Shown piece by piece: positions 6,114 to 6,168 of a stretch of 6,168 nucleotides of DNA. A program made the translations under genes and the position numbers. Every line of letters starts with the position of its first letter. The stretch's first letter is position 1. The notes beneath the pieces were generated by a model. It made no database searches and had not been told where the DNA came from. It saw nothing but the letters and a program-made list of their open reading frames with translations. The stretch comes from CAJBLF01 sp964560855 (lineage in GTDB: Bacteria; Patescibacteriota; Gracilibacteria; Absconditabacterales; Absconditicoccaceae), in assembly GCA_964560855.1 (NCBI GenBank), contig CAZLLU010000036.1, forward strand, positions 1 through 6,168. Reading direction: 5' to 3'.

Positions 6114-6168
6114 GGAAAGCTGGCAGAGTGGTCGATCGCGCACCCTTGGAAAGGGTGTGTACTGCAAG
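6114..6168 (+). tRNA. tRNA-Ser(GGA), 5' part, cut by the window end
   Basis: The acceptor 5' strand GGAAAGC (6114-6120) is followed by TGGCAGAGTGGTCGATCGCG, a typical tRNA-Ser D-arm. The anticodon stem CACCC (6141-6145) pairs with GGGTG (6153-6157) around the loop TTGGAAA, placing anticodon GGA at 6148-6150, which reads TCC and TCT as Ser. The long variable arm expected for tRNA-Ser begins at about 6158 (TGTACTGC). The T-arm and 3' acceptor strand lie outside the window. It follows leuS closely on the same strand and may share its transcript. Confidence 0.93.

Noticed and set aside
1..6168. CRISPR array, transposase, phage or defence system
   Set aside because: No spaced direct repeats, no DDE or recombinase motifs and no toxin-antitoxin pair could be found; the space is filled by housekeeping genes.

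Overview
The window holds three large housekeeping genes and the start of a tRNA: ftsK on the minus strand, and rpoD (principal sigma factor), leuS (leucyl-tRNA synthetase) and tRNA-Ser(GGA) on the plus strand. One doubtful small membrane ORF lies on the minus strand between rpoD and leuS.

The genes read through only with a doubly altered genetic code. All three are interrupted by TGA (13 in ftsK, 5 in rpoD, 10 in leuS), and these fall where the protein families have glycine. In addition, every CGA and CGG codon in the three genes (23 in all: 19 in leuS, 2 in rpoD, 2 in ftsK) falls where Trp is expected or acceptable, 21 of them at recognisable conserved Trp positions. Real Arg positions use AGA, AGG, CGT or CGC. 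The combination UGA=Gly plus CGA/CGG=Trp is, as far as I recall, the code reported for Absconditabacterales (candidate phylum SR1, Patescibacteria/CPR; NCBI table 37). The source is therefore most likely an uncultivated absconditabacterium with a reduced genome. With the standard code, or even code 25, the window would be misannotated as fragments or as proteins with Trp replaced by Arg.

Layout: 1-65 is a palindromic, REP-like element just downstream of ftsK. 66-2192 (-) is ftsK, with an N-terminal membrane domain, an acidic low-complexity linker, a RecA-like motor and a gamma winged helix. 2193-2383 is the divergent ftsK/rpoD intergenic region, with a good sigma70-type promoter for rpoD. 2384-3259 (+) is rpoD, followed by an intrinsic terminator. 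3317-3526 (-) is a possible small two-helix membrane protein. 3530-6082 (+) is leuS, which carries three low-complexity or dispersed-repeat-like tracts inside its coding sequence, one of them encoding the peptide VIASEAKQS in the editing domain. 6083-6113 is a short spacer with a hairpin, and 6114-6168 is a tRNA-Ser cut off by the window end.

The genes do not form one pathway. They are core functions: chromosome segregation, transcription initiation and translation. I see no defence system, CRISPR array, prophage or transposase. The unusual biology here is the genetic code and the invasion of essential genes by short repeats.
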